Source: Clostridium weizhouense (lineage in GTDB: Bacteria > Bacillota > Clostridia > Clostridiales > Clostridiaceae). Taken from it: a stretch of DNA of 64,000 nucleotides. Under the pieces are notes generated by a model. It worked only from the letters and a program-made list of their open reading frames with translations. It was not told the origin of the DNA and ran no database searches. The translations under genes were made by a program, and so were the position numbers. Below, in pieces: positions 33,829 to 42,898 of the stretch (the stretch's first letter is position 1; every line of letters begins with the position of its first letter). The stretch covers positions 1 through 64,000 of the forward strand of contig NZ_JAHXPT010000010.1 of assembly GCF_019431045.1 (NCBI RefSeq). The letters run 5' to 3'.

Positions 33829-34149
33829 TTTTAAATCCCCTCCTAATAGATTATGTTTTAAAATATCCCTATCCAAAACATATAAATTTTGTTATTTATG
33901 GTATTATTGTACAAAACAAAATTATAGATAACAAGTACTTATTATTTTATTCTTATTTAAAATTATAAATTTTATCATAAATTATATAATTTTTAGAGTG
34001 GTTTAATAATATTATTGTACTGTTTTTTAGTGTAATAAAGATAATATACTATTAAAGTAAAGTTGGTTTCATAAGCTATACAGCAGTATAAAAAATAATT
34101 TATTTTCAATTGCTAGGAGTTTGTATACAAGATGAAAATATTGTAATTT
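33829..34149. other. AT-rich intergenic region
   Basis: It carries the minus-strand promoter of the nitroreductase somewhere near 33850-33960. Nothing else recognised. Confidence 0.3.
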
Positions 34150-34192
34150 AAATACCCCTTATCATTATTAGAATTAATGATAAGGGGTATTT
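34150..34192. terminator. Terminator-like hairpin, variant of the 25673 stem
   Basis: Perfect 18-bp stem AAATACCCCTTATCATTA (34150-34167) / complement (34175-34192), followed by GTGTTTTGATA. The tail matches that after the 29716 hairpin. Confidence 0.8.
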
Positions 34193-34209
34193 GTGTTTTG
34201 ATAAAATGA

Positions 34210-34331
34210 GGTGAAGAAGTAGAAAATTCTATAGAAGGAAGATATATTATTTTATTAAAAATAAAATAACTATATGTTCAGATATAGTAGAAGCTACTAT
34301 AAATAGAGTATTTAAAAATAACTTTTTACTT
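34210..34331 (+). pseudogene. Fic-like fragment, third copy
   Basis: EVENSIEGRYIILL and, in a second frame, ITICSDIVEATINRVFKN match the ERIEMPIEGK and NICPDVGEATINRVFEKL blocks of the Fic pseudogene at 25751. It has stops and frameshifts and no start. It lies 18 bp after the repeated hairpin, the same order as in the other two copies. Confidence 0.62.
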
Positions 34332-34361
34332 ATTAGAAAGGTGTTTTAAAAACAATCTAAA

Positions 34362-35489
34362 CTAAATCAAGGAATTATTATTTTCATACATTTTAATTTT
34401 CAGATAATCAAAAAATTCATCAAATGTATGAAATTCATTATTATATAAAGCATATGAAAAATTAAATTTTATTTTATAAGGTTTATTAGAGCGTTTATTG
34501 TAAAGATAAATGGTTTTATTCATATTAAAAATTAACATATCTAATTCATATTTATCTACAGAGTGTATTAATATCAAAAATTCATTTATATCTGTGCGTA
34601 TTATAATACCTTTTTTTAAAAATGATTTTTTTAATAAACGTGCAGTATTTATCAACATTTCATCACCAATAGCATGTCCTAATTTATTATTTACAATTAA
34701 TAAATTGATTAAATTTATTTTAATAGCAGCTAAATTTTGATTAGATTCCTTATTCTTATTTAATTTATTTATATATTTATAAAAGAATGTTTTGTTAAAA
34801 GTATCTGTTAAGGAATCTTTTTCAGCTAAATCTGATTGCATAAATAAATAAGATAAAGCTAGAAATATACTTATAAATGTCCATAATATTAGATAATTCG
34901 GAAAATTTATTTGTAGTATAGCAAGAAAGAAAATTATTATAATAAAGCTTTTAAAAAATATTAATAATTCAATAGGTAATATTCTATCTTTATTTTTTAC
35001 TATATATGCTAATGTATAAATAAAATAAATACTACTAAGTATAAATGGACTTAAGAAAAACTTGCCTTGTACATATGAATAAGTGACAGTGTCTATATAA
35101 AAGAGTATTTTATATCTAAGATTTATTAAACAAATTATAATGTTAAAAAGTATTGGTATAAAGAATAATTTATTCAACATAATAGGACATTTGTAATCTT
35201 TATCAATCCAGAGCATAATGAACTTATATAGTAGATATGAAACTATTGGATATAAAGAAAAACTAAAAGTATTAATTAATTTATGTATAAAAAATAATTT
35301 GATAGGATAATAGTCTAAAAATACATTGAAAATTTCACAAAGTAATATAAATGAAGTTAATATTAGTAAGGTAAAAAACACTCTTCCAATATTTTCAATT
35401 CTATTCAACTTATTACGTGAATACATTATAAGAATCATAAGTATAAAAAAAGAAATTAAATTAACTTGTATGTGCAAAAGTAGATTCAT
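34362..35489 (-). CDS. Membrane protein with degenerate GGDEF domain
   Basis: 375 residues. About seven hydrophobic segments occupy residues 1-220. The C-terminal GGDEF fold (about 225-370) is recognisable from DSLTDTFNKTFFYKYIN, INLLIVNNKLGHAIGDEMLI and IIIRTDINEFLILI. The active-site GGDEF signature is replaced by DINEF, so diguanylate cyclase activity is not expected. It might act as a nucleotide-binding receptor or inactive sensor; that is inference. SD AAAGGAGC. The gene stands alone. Confidence 0.85.
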   Translation of the reverse strand: MNLLLHIQVNLISFFILMILIMYSRNKLNRIENIGRVFFTLLILTSFILLCEIFNVFLDYYPIKLFFIHKLINTFSFSLYPIVSYLLYKFIMLWIDKDYKCPIMLNKLFFIPILFNIIICLINLRYKILFYIDTVTYSYVQGKFFLSPFILSSIYFIYTLAYIVKNKDRILPIELLIFFKSFIIIIFFLAILQINFPNYLILWTFISIFLALSYLFMQSDLAEKDSLTDTFNKTFFYKYINKLNKNKESNQNLAAIKINLINLLIVNNKLGHAIGDEMLINTARLLKKSFLKKGIIIRTDINEFLILIHSVDKYELDMLIFNMNKTIYLYNKRSNKPYKIKFNFSYALYNNEFHTFDEFFDYLKIKMYENNNSLI

Positions 35490-35741
35490 ACTTTGAAGCT
35501 CCTTTCATTATGCTTAAATCTATATGGTATAATTATATCATATATACAAAAATATCAAAATAATAATTAATTTGAATAAAACGTTAAAATTTACAATAAA
35601 TTTGTAGAAATACATTAAAGTATTATATAAAAGTTTAGAAAATTAAAGTATTAAAAAGTTCTTAATTTAAATACAATATATACTAAGTAAATTTTTATTT
35701 GAATTTAAAGAGTAAGCTTTTAATATAGAAAGGAGAAAAAT

Positions 35742-36659
35742 ATGATAAAGCCTAAACCTTTAAAACCTGGGGATAAAATAGCATTAATAGCTCCTTCAAG
35801 TCCAACTACTGAAGAAAAAGTAATGTTATCAATTAAATCTATGGAAAACTTAGGTTTAAAAGTAGTAGTTGGTGAAAGTTGCAAATCACATTATGGGTAT
35901 TTATCTGGAAGCGATGAAATTAGGGCAAGAGATATAAATTATATGTTTGCAGACAAATCAATATCAGGTATTTTTGCAATAAGAGGTGGATATGGAGCTG
36001 TACGACTTTTAGATAAGCTTGACTATAAAATGATTAAAAATAATCCCAAAGTATTCTCTGGATATAGTGATGTGACTGCTATTCATAATGTATTAAACCA
36101 AAAATGTGACTTTATAACTTTTCATGCACCTATGCCGGCAACTGAATTCTGTAAGGGATTAGATGAATATACTTTAGAGTATTTTAAAAAGAATATATTT
36201 AAATCAGAACCATTAGGAACTTTAAAAAATATTGAAGAAGTAAAAATGAAAACTTTATATAAAGGAATTGCAAATGGAAGATTAATAGGTGGAAATCTTT
36301 CAGTAATTTGTTCTACTATTGGAACAGAATATGAAATAGATACTAAAGGAAAAATTTTGTTTTTAGAAGATGTAGACGAATATTTATATAAAATCGATAG
36401 AATGATTCTACAATTGAAACAATCTAACAAATTTAAAGAAGCAAATGGAATTATTTTAGGTTCATGGAATGATTGTGTAGCACCAAAGGGTAAAGAAAGC
36501 TTAACATTAAAAGAAATTTTTGAAGAATTAATAGTACCAGAAAATAAACCTATTATTTATGATATATGTTGTGGTCATTCTTTGCCAACAATGACGCTTC
36601 CACTTGGTGCAAAAGTTAAAATGGATGCAAATAGACAGGAAATTAGAGTATTAGAATAA
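35742..36659 (+). CDS. LD-carboxypeptidase (S66 family, LdcA/MccF-like)
   Basis: 305 residues, the usual S66 length. The N-terminus is LKPGDKIALIAPSSPT, then the nucleophile-binding FAIRGGYGA, catalytic Ser109 in SGYSDVTA, a Glu in ILFLEDVDEYLYKIDRM, and the late catalytic His in CCGHSLPTMTLPLGA. LdcA enzymes trim the L,D bond of muropeptides during wall recycling; MccF relatives inactivate microcin C-type antibiotics. The sequence does not separate the two. No signal peptide, so it is cytoplasmic. SD AAAGGAG. Confidence 0.92.
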   Translation: MIKPKPLKPGDKIALIAPSSPTTEEKVMLSIKSMENLGLKVVVGESCKSHYGYLSGSDEIRARDINYMFADKSISGIFAIRGGYGAVRLLDKLDYKMIKNNPKVFSGYSDVTAIHNVLNQKCDFITFHAPMPATEFCKGLDEYTLEYFKKNIFKSEPLGTLKNIEEVKMKTLYKGIANGRLIGGNLSVICSTIGTEYEIDTKGKILFLEDVDEYLYKIDRMILQLKQSNKFKEANGIILGSWNDCVAPKGKESLTLKEIFEELIVPENKPIIYDICCGHSLPTMTLPLGAKVKMDANRQEIRVLE

Positions 36660-36770
36660 AAAAATATAAATTATATTACTTTATGAAGATTAATAAGGCA
36701 ATTAATAAGCTGTGTATAGATAAAAAATATTTATATCAATATCCTAAGAATTATCTATTTAAGATATTCT

Positions 36771-36812
36771 TTTAAGTCTCAGATGAAGTTTAAATTTTAT
36801 TTGAGACTTAAA
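36771..36812. terminator. Bidirectional terminator
   Basis: TTTAAGTCTCA (36771-36781) / TGAGACTTAAA (36802-36812), perfect, with T runs on both sides. It lies between the convergent LD-carboxypeptidase and MFS genes and overlaps the MFS stop codon. Confidence 0.85.
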
Positions 36813-38031
36813 AATTTTTATAATTAATTTTATTTGTATAGTTTGAAAAATACATAAGAATAGCACTAATACAAGTAGTTATTCCAATGATTAACCAAGC
36901 ATCACTTAATCCTATGCTATTAATAAGTTTTCCCATGATAGTTGGACCCAATGTATAACCACTACCATAAATTAAAGGAAGTAAAGAGTTCATTCTTCCT
37001 CTATGAGATGAAGGAGTAAGATTATTTATAAAAGTACCGGAATTTGTAGCAATAAATACTTCGCCTATAGTCATAATTACTACAATTATAAAAAATGCAG
37101 AAAGCTTAGATATAAATGAACAACAACCAAATGATATAGCATATAAAATTCCACCAGTTGCAATTATAGATAATAGATTATATTTCTGAGTTAATACTGT
37201 AATTAGTGGGGTGAAAAGTAGTACTATAATTCCGTTACAACTTCCTAAAAATCCAAAATATTGGGCTCCATTATCACCAAAAAGAGTTTCTAATTGTATA
37301 GGAATAGCAAAGCCCCATTGAGAATAAGCAAATTGGAATATTAGCATTAATAAAGAATAACTTATTAATATTGGTCTTTTTAAAATAACTTTAAAGATAG
37401 AACCATGTTCAGCTTTTTCTAAAGTATAATTTTTTCTATAAGTTTCTTTAATAAAATATCTGATTAAGATAATTGAGATAAGAGTAGTGAATGCATCACC
37501 TATAAATAGTATTTTAAGATGATTTTTAAAAAGTAATCCTCCAACTAAAGGCCCAATAGCAAATCCTAAATTTAAGCCCATATAAATTAATGAAAAAGAA
37601 GCTTTTCTATTTTCTTTAGTTGTAATATCTCCAATAATTGAATCGTAAGCCGGATTTGCTATAGAATAAAAGCAAGATGCGCACATAATAAATTTTGCTA
37701 AAGTATATGAAGGATTTAAGAAACCACAAATAATAAAACAAAAAGCACCAAGAGTTTGAAAGATTAAAAGAACTTTTTTTCTACCAATAGTATCAACTAA
37801 TTTACCACCCAGTAGCATACAAGGTGCTTGAAAAAAAGCTGTAAATGTTACAAAAAATCCAGCATCTTCTATAGAAAAACCTATTTTTTGAGTTAGAATT
37901 AAAGAAAGTAGAGGATATACAAAAGCACCCATACAATTTATCATTTTACAAATAAAAAGTATATATACTTCTACAGGTAGTCCACTATATGTATTTAATA
38001 TAAGTTTTATTTTATTATCAATTAACTTCAT
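36808..38031 (-). CDS. MFS transporter, DHA1-like
   Basis: 407 residues and 12 hydrophobic segments. Motif A is GGKLVDTIGRKKVLL, the helix-5 region reads GLNLGFAIGPLVGGLLF, and the second half has SHRGRMNSLLPLIYGSGYTLG. It resembles the MdtH/YfcJ-like exporter branch, so drug or sugar efflux is possible. SD AGGGGGA before the ATG. It has no regulator neighbour. Confidence 0.88.
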   Translation of the reverse strand: MKLIDNKIKLILNTYSGLPVEVYILFICKMINCMGAFVYPLLSLILTQKIGFSIEDAGFFVTFTAFFQAPCMLLGGKLVDTIGRKKVLLIFQTLGAFCFIICGFLNPSYTLAKFIMCASCFYSIANPAYDSIIGDITTKENRKASFSLIYMGLNLGFAIGPLVGGLLFKNHLKILFIGDAFTTLISIILIRYFIKETYRKNYTLEKAEHGSIFKVILKRPILISYSLLMLIFQFAYSQWGFAIPIQLETLFGDNGAQYFGFLGSCNGIIVLLFTPLITVLTQKYNLLSIIATGGILYAISFGCCSFISKLSAFFIIVVIMTIGEVFIATNSGTFINNLTPSSHRGRMNSLLPLIYGSGYTLGPTIMGKLINSIGLSDAWLIIGITTCISAILMYFSNYTNKINYKNF

Positions 38032-38198
38032 AAAATCCCCCTATTTTTAAGAATTAATCATATTATTTGATAATATACTAAAAAATGTAATAGTTCAATA
38101 TTAAAAAATGTGATTTTTATACTAATAAAATTTTGATATTTGAGCAAACTTATAGTATTAAAGGAAATTAAAAATAGTTTTTGAAAGGAGAAAATAAT

Positions 38199-38345
38199 AT
38201 GAATAAAGTAGGAAGCGGTATAAGAGAAAAAGTTAAAAAAGTAGCAAATGAACTAAAAGAAACAACTAAAGGAATAAAAATTAAAATGAAAGAGGAAGGA
38301 CAAATAATAAAAGAACATGCGAATAATATAAAAAATTCATTATAA
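38199..38345 (+). CDS. Small, highly charged 48-residue protein
   Basis: AAGGAG lies 8 nt before an ATG that encodes MNKVGSGIREKVKKVANELK and 28 more residues, ending at 38345. Lysine and glutamate make up about 40 percent, there is no cysteine, and the whole chain could form one amphipathic helix. It ends just before a strong terminator at 38394, so it is a complete mini-transcription unit. The family is not recognised; a stress or spore-associated small protein is conceivable. Confidence 0.7.
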   Translation: MNKVGSGIREKVKKVANELKETTKGIKIKMKEEGQIIKEHANNIKNSL

Positions 38346-38393
38346 TTAATAATAGGAAACATACAGAAATTATAATATTTAAAATTATAAAGA

Positions 38394-38450
38394 AAGTTCT
38401 TAGTATAGGGTTAAATTTAATTTCGGTCTTATACTAAGAACTTATTATTT
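38394..38450 (+). terminator. Terminator of the small-protein gene
   Basis: Perfect 14-bp stem AAGTTCTTAGTATA (38394-38407) / complement (38430-38443), followed by ATTATTTTTC. Confidence 0.85.
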
Positions 38451-38680
38451 TTCTATTTATTATTGCATGTAAAATAATAAGGATTATAGTAATTAAAAGA
38501 TTTTAAATATCGATTAAGTACAATAAATATATTCATTTAGATATAAAAATACACATAATAGTATAATGTGTAAGAAAAAAGTAAATATTTTTATATAATT
38601 AGTGTATACCTATGGAATTGTCTTATGCCTCAATATAGAATATAATTAAATAATGATAAAGAATTTTAAGAGGTGTTATA
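38451..38680. other. Intergenic region before zapA
   Basis: AT-rich; no gene. It must hold the promoter of the ZapA-type gene; no strong consensus pair was picked out. Confidence 0.3.
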
Positions 38681-40231
38681 ATGATTAAGGTAACAGTTAA
38701 TATAAATGGGATGGATTATAATTTAAAGGGAGATAAAAATGAACAATATTTAATTGATTTAGCAGAATTTGTGGATGGTAAAGTTAAAGAAATAATGGCT
38801 AAAAATTCTAGATTAAGTACAAGTGCAGCTACTGTTTTAGCCGCTGTAAATATAGCAGATGAATTATATGAATGTGATTTGAATCTACGTAATTCCGTAA
38901 ATAAGAAGAAGACTTTAGAAAATGATAATTCTGAATTAATCAAAAAAGTAGATAAGCTTAATTTAGATCTTCAACAATGTTTATTAGAGAAATCTAAAAT
39001 TCAAGAAGATTTAATAAATAAAGAACAATCTTTAAAAGAAAAATATGCAGGAATAGAAGAATCGTTTAATAAATTAAAAGAAGAATTGAATAAATTTAAG
39101 CAAGAAAATGAAATGCTTACTAATGAAAATGAAAAATTAGATAAAAATTTAAAAGAAATAAAAAATTCAAATAATATTTTAGATAAAGAACTTATAGATA
39201 TTAAAGAGAAAAATAAAGTTCTTTATAAAAAGATAGAAGAACATATAAATCTTGAATTAAACTTAAAAGGTCAATTAGAGAAATCAAAAGAAAATGTTAA
39301 AAATGTAGAAAAGAAAGTTATTAATTTAAATAATGAAAATGAAGAATTAGGTAAAAAAATTAAAGAGTTAAATACAAAAACTATAGAGACAAGCTCAAAA
39401 TTAGAAAATGTTATAAAGACGAAAAGAGCGTTAGAAGAAGAAAATCTAAAATTAAAAGGAAATACACATTCTTTAAAAGAACATACCTTAGTTTTACAAA
39501 AAAATATAGATGATTTAAAATTATCTTTATCTGATGAAAGAACTAAAAAAGAATTACTTCGAGATGAATATAAAAAATGTCAAGAAGAATTAGAACAAAT
39601 AAATACTTATTATTATGAAACTGATAATGAACTTCAAAAATGTAAACAAAAGATTAAAGAATTTACTGTAACAAATGATGATTTAAATAAAAAAATAGAG
39701 ATTGAAAATAATAAGAAGCAATCTTTAGAAAAAGAAATACAAAAATTAACTAATGAAATTAAATCTATAAAAGATAATAATATAAAGCTTATAAATAAAG
39801 ATACTGAGAATAAACAAACTATTAATATAAAATATAAGGAAATTGAAGAACTAAAAGGTAATTTAGAAAATAAAAATAAATCATTAACAGAAATAAAAAA
39901 TGTTTTAGAATTTAAAGAAAAATCATTTGTGAAGTTAAAAGAAGACTTAGAGATTAAAGAGAATTCTTTAAAAGATTTAAGTGATAAATTAAATAATAAA
40001 GATAAAATGCTAATTGAATTAAATAATAAGATAGATGATTTAACAAAACAAAGGACTACTCTTATTGGAAGAAGCAAAGATATAAATGATAAGCTTAGAA
40101 CATCAAAATATAAAGTTATGGAATTACAAAACAAGTTATTAAATGTAGAAATAGAAGTGGCAACCTTAAAGAAAGAAGAGTTTGAAAGAAATAAGGTACA
40201 ATTAGCACCACTTGCAAAGAAAAATAGATAA
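38681..40231 (+). CDS. zapA: ZapA-domain protein with very long coiled coil
   Basis: 516 residues. The first 75 or so are a ZapA domain: IKVTVNINGMDYNLKGDKNE, then YLIDLAEFVDGKVKEIM and AATVLAAVNIADELY. ZapA binds FtsZ filaments at the division site and is normally about 100-150 residues. Here a near-continuous coiled coil of about 430 residues follows, rich in Lys, Glu, Asn and Leu, ending in a short basic tail. The chain should be an extended rod many tens of nanometres long. The position before the U32 peptidase and mutS2 is the usual clostridial zapA context. Start ATG after an AGAGGTG site. Confidence 0.87.
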   Translation: MIKVTVNINGMDYNLKGDKNEQYLIDLAEFVDGKVKEIMAKNSRLSTSAATVLAAVNIADELYECDLNLRNSVNKKKTLENDNSELIKKVDKLNLDLQQCLLEKSKIQEDLINKEQSLKEKYAGIEESFNKLKEELNKFKQENEMLTNENEKLDKNLKEIKNSNNILDKELIDIKEKNKVLYKKIEEHINLELNLKGQLEKSKENVKNVEKKVINLNNENEELGKKIKELNTKTIETSSKLENVIKTKRALEEENLKLKGNTHSLKEHTLVLQKNIDDLKLSLSDERTKKELLRDEYKKCQEELEQINTYYYETDNELQKCKQKIKEFTVTNDDLNKKIEIENNKKQSLEKEIQKLTNEIKSIKDNNIKLINKDTENKQTINIKYKEIEELKGNLENKNKSLTEIKNVLEFKEKSFVKLKEDLEIKENSLKDLSDKLNNKDKMLIELNNKIDDLTKQRTTLIGRSKDINDKLRTSKYKVMELQNKLLNVEIEVATLKKEEFERNKVQLAPLAKKNR

Positions 40232-40268
40232 TAAGAGCAATTTTGGTAATAACTATTAAAGGAAATTA

Positions 40269-40298
40269 AAAAACTGCTATTTTTTGATAGCAGTTTTT
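40269..40298 (+). terminator. Rho-independent terminator
   Basis: Perfect 12-bp stem AAAAACTGCTAT (40269-40280) / ATAGCAGTTTTT (40287-40298). Confidence 0.9.
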
Positions 40299-40322
40299 CC
40301 ATGAGTGAAAGACTATATTTGC

Positions 40323-40435
40323 GGAAAATGTTCATATTGCAGTATAAAGCTCATAGACAGAATTCAAATAGGAAACTTGACTAATGCACATTTGTCAAGT
40401 ACGTTATAGAAACAAAATATAAAATTGCACTCTGT
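40323..40435 (+). repeat. Dispersed intergenic repeat, copy A (long form)
   Basis: The core (GTTCATATTGCAGTATAAAG) is followed by a second module AGACAGAATTCAAATAGGAA and ACTTGACTAATGCACATTTG. The second module recurs in copy B (48176-48235) in the same order and spacing. Confidence 0.65.
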
Positions 40436-40536
40436 GAAAGTTAGAAGAACCCAATATTAAATTTGGATTCTCATTTTTGACTTTACTTATAAAAAAAGAA
40501 AAACTTATAATTACAATAATACTTAGGAGGAATCTA

Positions 40537-42882
40537 ATGAAAAAAATAGAATTATTAGCACCTGCGGGAAGCAAAGAAAGTTTAATTGCTGCTATAAATA
40601 GAGGAGCAGATGCTATATATCTTGGAGGAAATAAATTTTCAGCAAGAGCATATGCTTCAAACTTTGATAATGAGATGATGATGAAGGCAGTAGACTATGC
40701 TCATAGTTATGGTGTTAAAATATATGTTACTATTAATACATTATTAAAAGAAAATGAACTTAAAGAAGCTTTGAAATATGTTGGTTATCTTTATGAAATA
40801 GGGGTAGATGCCTTAATTATTCAGGATGTTGGACTTATAAATTTAATAAGAAGTATATATCCAGATTTTGAACTTCATGCTTCTACTCAAATGACAGTAC
40901 ATAATGGTGAAGGCGCATTATACTTCACTGAAAAAGGTTTATCAAGGATAGTATTATCAAGAGAACTTTCTTTAAATGAAATTAAATATATATCAAAAGA
41001 CTTAGGAATAGAGACAGAAATATTTGTTCATGGTGCACTTTGTGTATGTTATTCAGGACAATGTTTAATGAGTTCTATGATTGGTGGAAGAAGTGGAAAT
41101 AGAGGCAGATGTGCTCAACCATGTAGAATGCAGTATACTTTAATAGGAGAAAAAAGTGGCTCAAAAAAGGCTTATTTATTAAGTCCAAAAGATATGTGTT
41201 TAATTGATGATATCCAAGGTTTAGTAGAGAGTGGAACATCTTCTTTAAAAGTTGAAGGTAGGATGAAAAGAGCGGAATATGTTTCAGGAGTTGTAAACAT
41301 ATATAGAAAAGCTATTGATAAAGTAGTAGATAAAAAGAAGTTTGATTTAAATAAGGGAAGAAATGATTTATTTCAACTTTTTAATAGAGAAGGTTTTTCT
41401 AAGGCATATCTATATAAGAATGTAGGAAAAGATATGATGAGTTATAATTTTCCTAAAAATACTGGAATCCTAATAGGAAAAGCTTTAGACAAAGGTGAAG
41501 TATTATTAGATGGAAATGTAGCTATTGGAGACGGTATAAGATATGGAGAAGAAGGATTTGTATTGAGTAAAATATTACTTAATGGAAAAGAAGTAAAGGA
41601 AGCATTTAAAGGTGATAAAGTTAAACTAATTCCTAATGGATATAAAAAGGGAAATAGCATATACAAAATGTCTGATAAAAAGATGTATGATGAGTTAAAG
41701 GAACATATAAAGCTATATAAAAGAAAACTTTCACTTATAGGAGAGGTGGAATTTAAGGTTGGATTCCCTATACTTCTTAAAACAAATTTCAATGGAAAAG
41801 AATATGAAGTTTTAGGTGAAAATGTTGAAAAGGCTACTAATTCACCATTAAATATAGAGAGGGTAGAGGAAGCTTTAAAAAAATCAGGAGAAATTCCATA
41901 TAAGTTTGATAAAATATTATTTAATGCGTTTGAAGATGGATTTATTAGAATATCTTCTTTGAATAATTTAAGAAGAGAATTATTCGAAAAGATTTTAAAA
42001 GAAGAAACATCTTCATTTAGACGAAAGAGAATTCAAGGATCCAAAGAAGATAAAAAGTTAAAGTTAGGAGAATGTTTAGGAAATATATATAGTTGTATTA
42101 CTAAAGAGCAGTTAAAAGCGTTAATAGAAGATGATAATGTTAAAAATATAGCTTTAGATATTTCTTATGGTAAACATAAAGATGCTTTAAGTTTAGAAGA
42201 TTTTAAAAATATAAAAGATAAGAATTTATATTTTATGACTCCTAATATAATAAAAGAAGAGTTTAATAATGTAGTTAAACAGATAGAAGAAGTTAGACCA
42301 TATATAAAAGGGATAATAACCTCAAATGTAGGAATAATCAAGTTATATAGGGATAAATTATTTTTAATAGGAGATTATAAATTAAACATATTTAACAAAG
42401 AGGCATTAGATTTTTATCGTGAAGATATAGAGATGTTAACTTTAAGTTTAGAGTTAAATAGAAAAGAAATAAAAGAACTTATGAAAAATGTTGATTTTAA
42501 TGCTGCAGTTGGTGTATATGGAAAAACTGAATTGATGGTAAGTGAATATTGTCCTATAGGAAGCACATTTGGAAATAAATCAAGCAAAAAACAATGTAAT
42601 GGTGCTTGTATGAAAGATACATTTACTCTAGTAGATAGAAAAAATGAAGAATTTAAAGTATTAGGAGATAATAGTTGTAGAACTCATATTTTAAATTCAT
42701 TACCATTAAATTTAGTTGAAGAAATTGATGAATTAGAAGGGTTTGGTATTTCAACATTTAGAATTGATTTTAAAGATGAAAGTTATGATGAAGTAAAAAT
42801 AATTTTAGATGAAGTTAAAAATAATAAAAAAAGTGATAATAGAACTTATACTAAGGGTCATTATAGACGAGGTGTAGAATAG
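40537..42882 (+). CDS. U32-family peptidase, long two-part form
   Basis: 781 residues from the ATG at 40537, which has TAGGAGG 8 nt upstream; a 60-nt longer frame lacks a ribosome site. The U32 core (about 1-330) shows KIELLAPAGSKESLIAAINR, GADAIYLGGN, the ELHASTQMTVHN strand, FVHGALCVCYSGQCLMSS and NRGRCAQPCRMQY, whose cysteines may bind a metal or cluster. The C-terminal half includes a DUF3656-type region and another Cys cluster (KKQCNGACMKDTF). Members include RlhA/TrhP/YhbU-type proteins that act in rRNA or tRNA hydroxylation, so true peptidase activity is uncertain. MutS2 follows after 16 nt. Confidence 0.9.
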   Translation: MKKIELLAPAGSKESLIAAINRGADAIYLGGNKFSARAYASNFDNEMMMKAVDYAHSYGVKIYVTINTLLKENELKEALKYVGYLYEIGVDALIIQDVGLINLIRSIYPDFELHASTQMTVHNGEGALYFTEKGLSRIVLSRELSLNEIKYISKDLGIETEIFVHGALCVCYSGQCLMSSMIGGRSGNRGRCAQPCRMQYTLIGEKSGSKKAYLLSPKDMCLIDDIQGLVESGTSSLKVEGRMKRAEYVSGVVNIYRKAIDKVVDKKKFDLNKGRNDLFQLFNREGFSKAYLYKNVGKDMMSYNFPKNTGILIGKALDKGEVLLDGNVAIGDGIRYGEEGFVLSKILLNGKEVKEAFKGDKVKLIPNGYKKGNSIYKMSDKKMYDELKEHIKLYKRKLSLIGEVEFKVGFPILLKTNFNGKEYEVLGENVEKATNSPLNIERVEEALKKSGEIPYKFDKILFNAFEDGFIRISSLNNLRRELFEKILKEETSSFRRKRIQGSKEDKKLKLGECLGNIYSCITKEQLKALIEDDNVKNIALDISYGKHKDALSLEDFKNIKDKNLYFMTPNIIKEEFNNVVKQIEEVRPYIKGIITSNVGIIKLYRDKLFLIGDYKLNIFNKEALDFYREDIEMLTLSLELNRKEIKELMKNVDFNAAVGVYGKTELMVSEYCPIGSTFGNKSSKKQCNGACMKDTFTLVDRKNEEFKVLGDNSCRTHILNSLPLNLVEEIDELEGFGISTFRIDFKDESYDEVKIILDEVKNNKKSDNRTYTKGHYRRGVE

Positions 42883-42898
42883 AGGAGAGAATTGGTAG

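Noticed and set aside
33695..33968. Two overlapping plus-strand frames of 62-78 codons
   Set aside because: They cross the start and promoter region of the leftward nitroreductase gene and lack ribosome sites.
38168..38362. 64-codon minus-strand frame
   Set aside because: Antisense to the 48-residue charged protein, whose plus-strand frame has a good ribosome site and terminator.
39634..40335. 233-codon minus-strand frame
   Set aside because: It is antisense to the coiled-coil zapA gene; low-complexity Lys/Glu/Asn codons give long Phe/Ser/Leu frames on the other strand. No ribosome site.
41442..41792. 116-codon minus-strand frame
   Set aside because: Antisense to the U32 peptidase gene; no ribosome site and no family signature.
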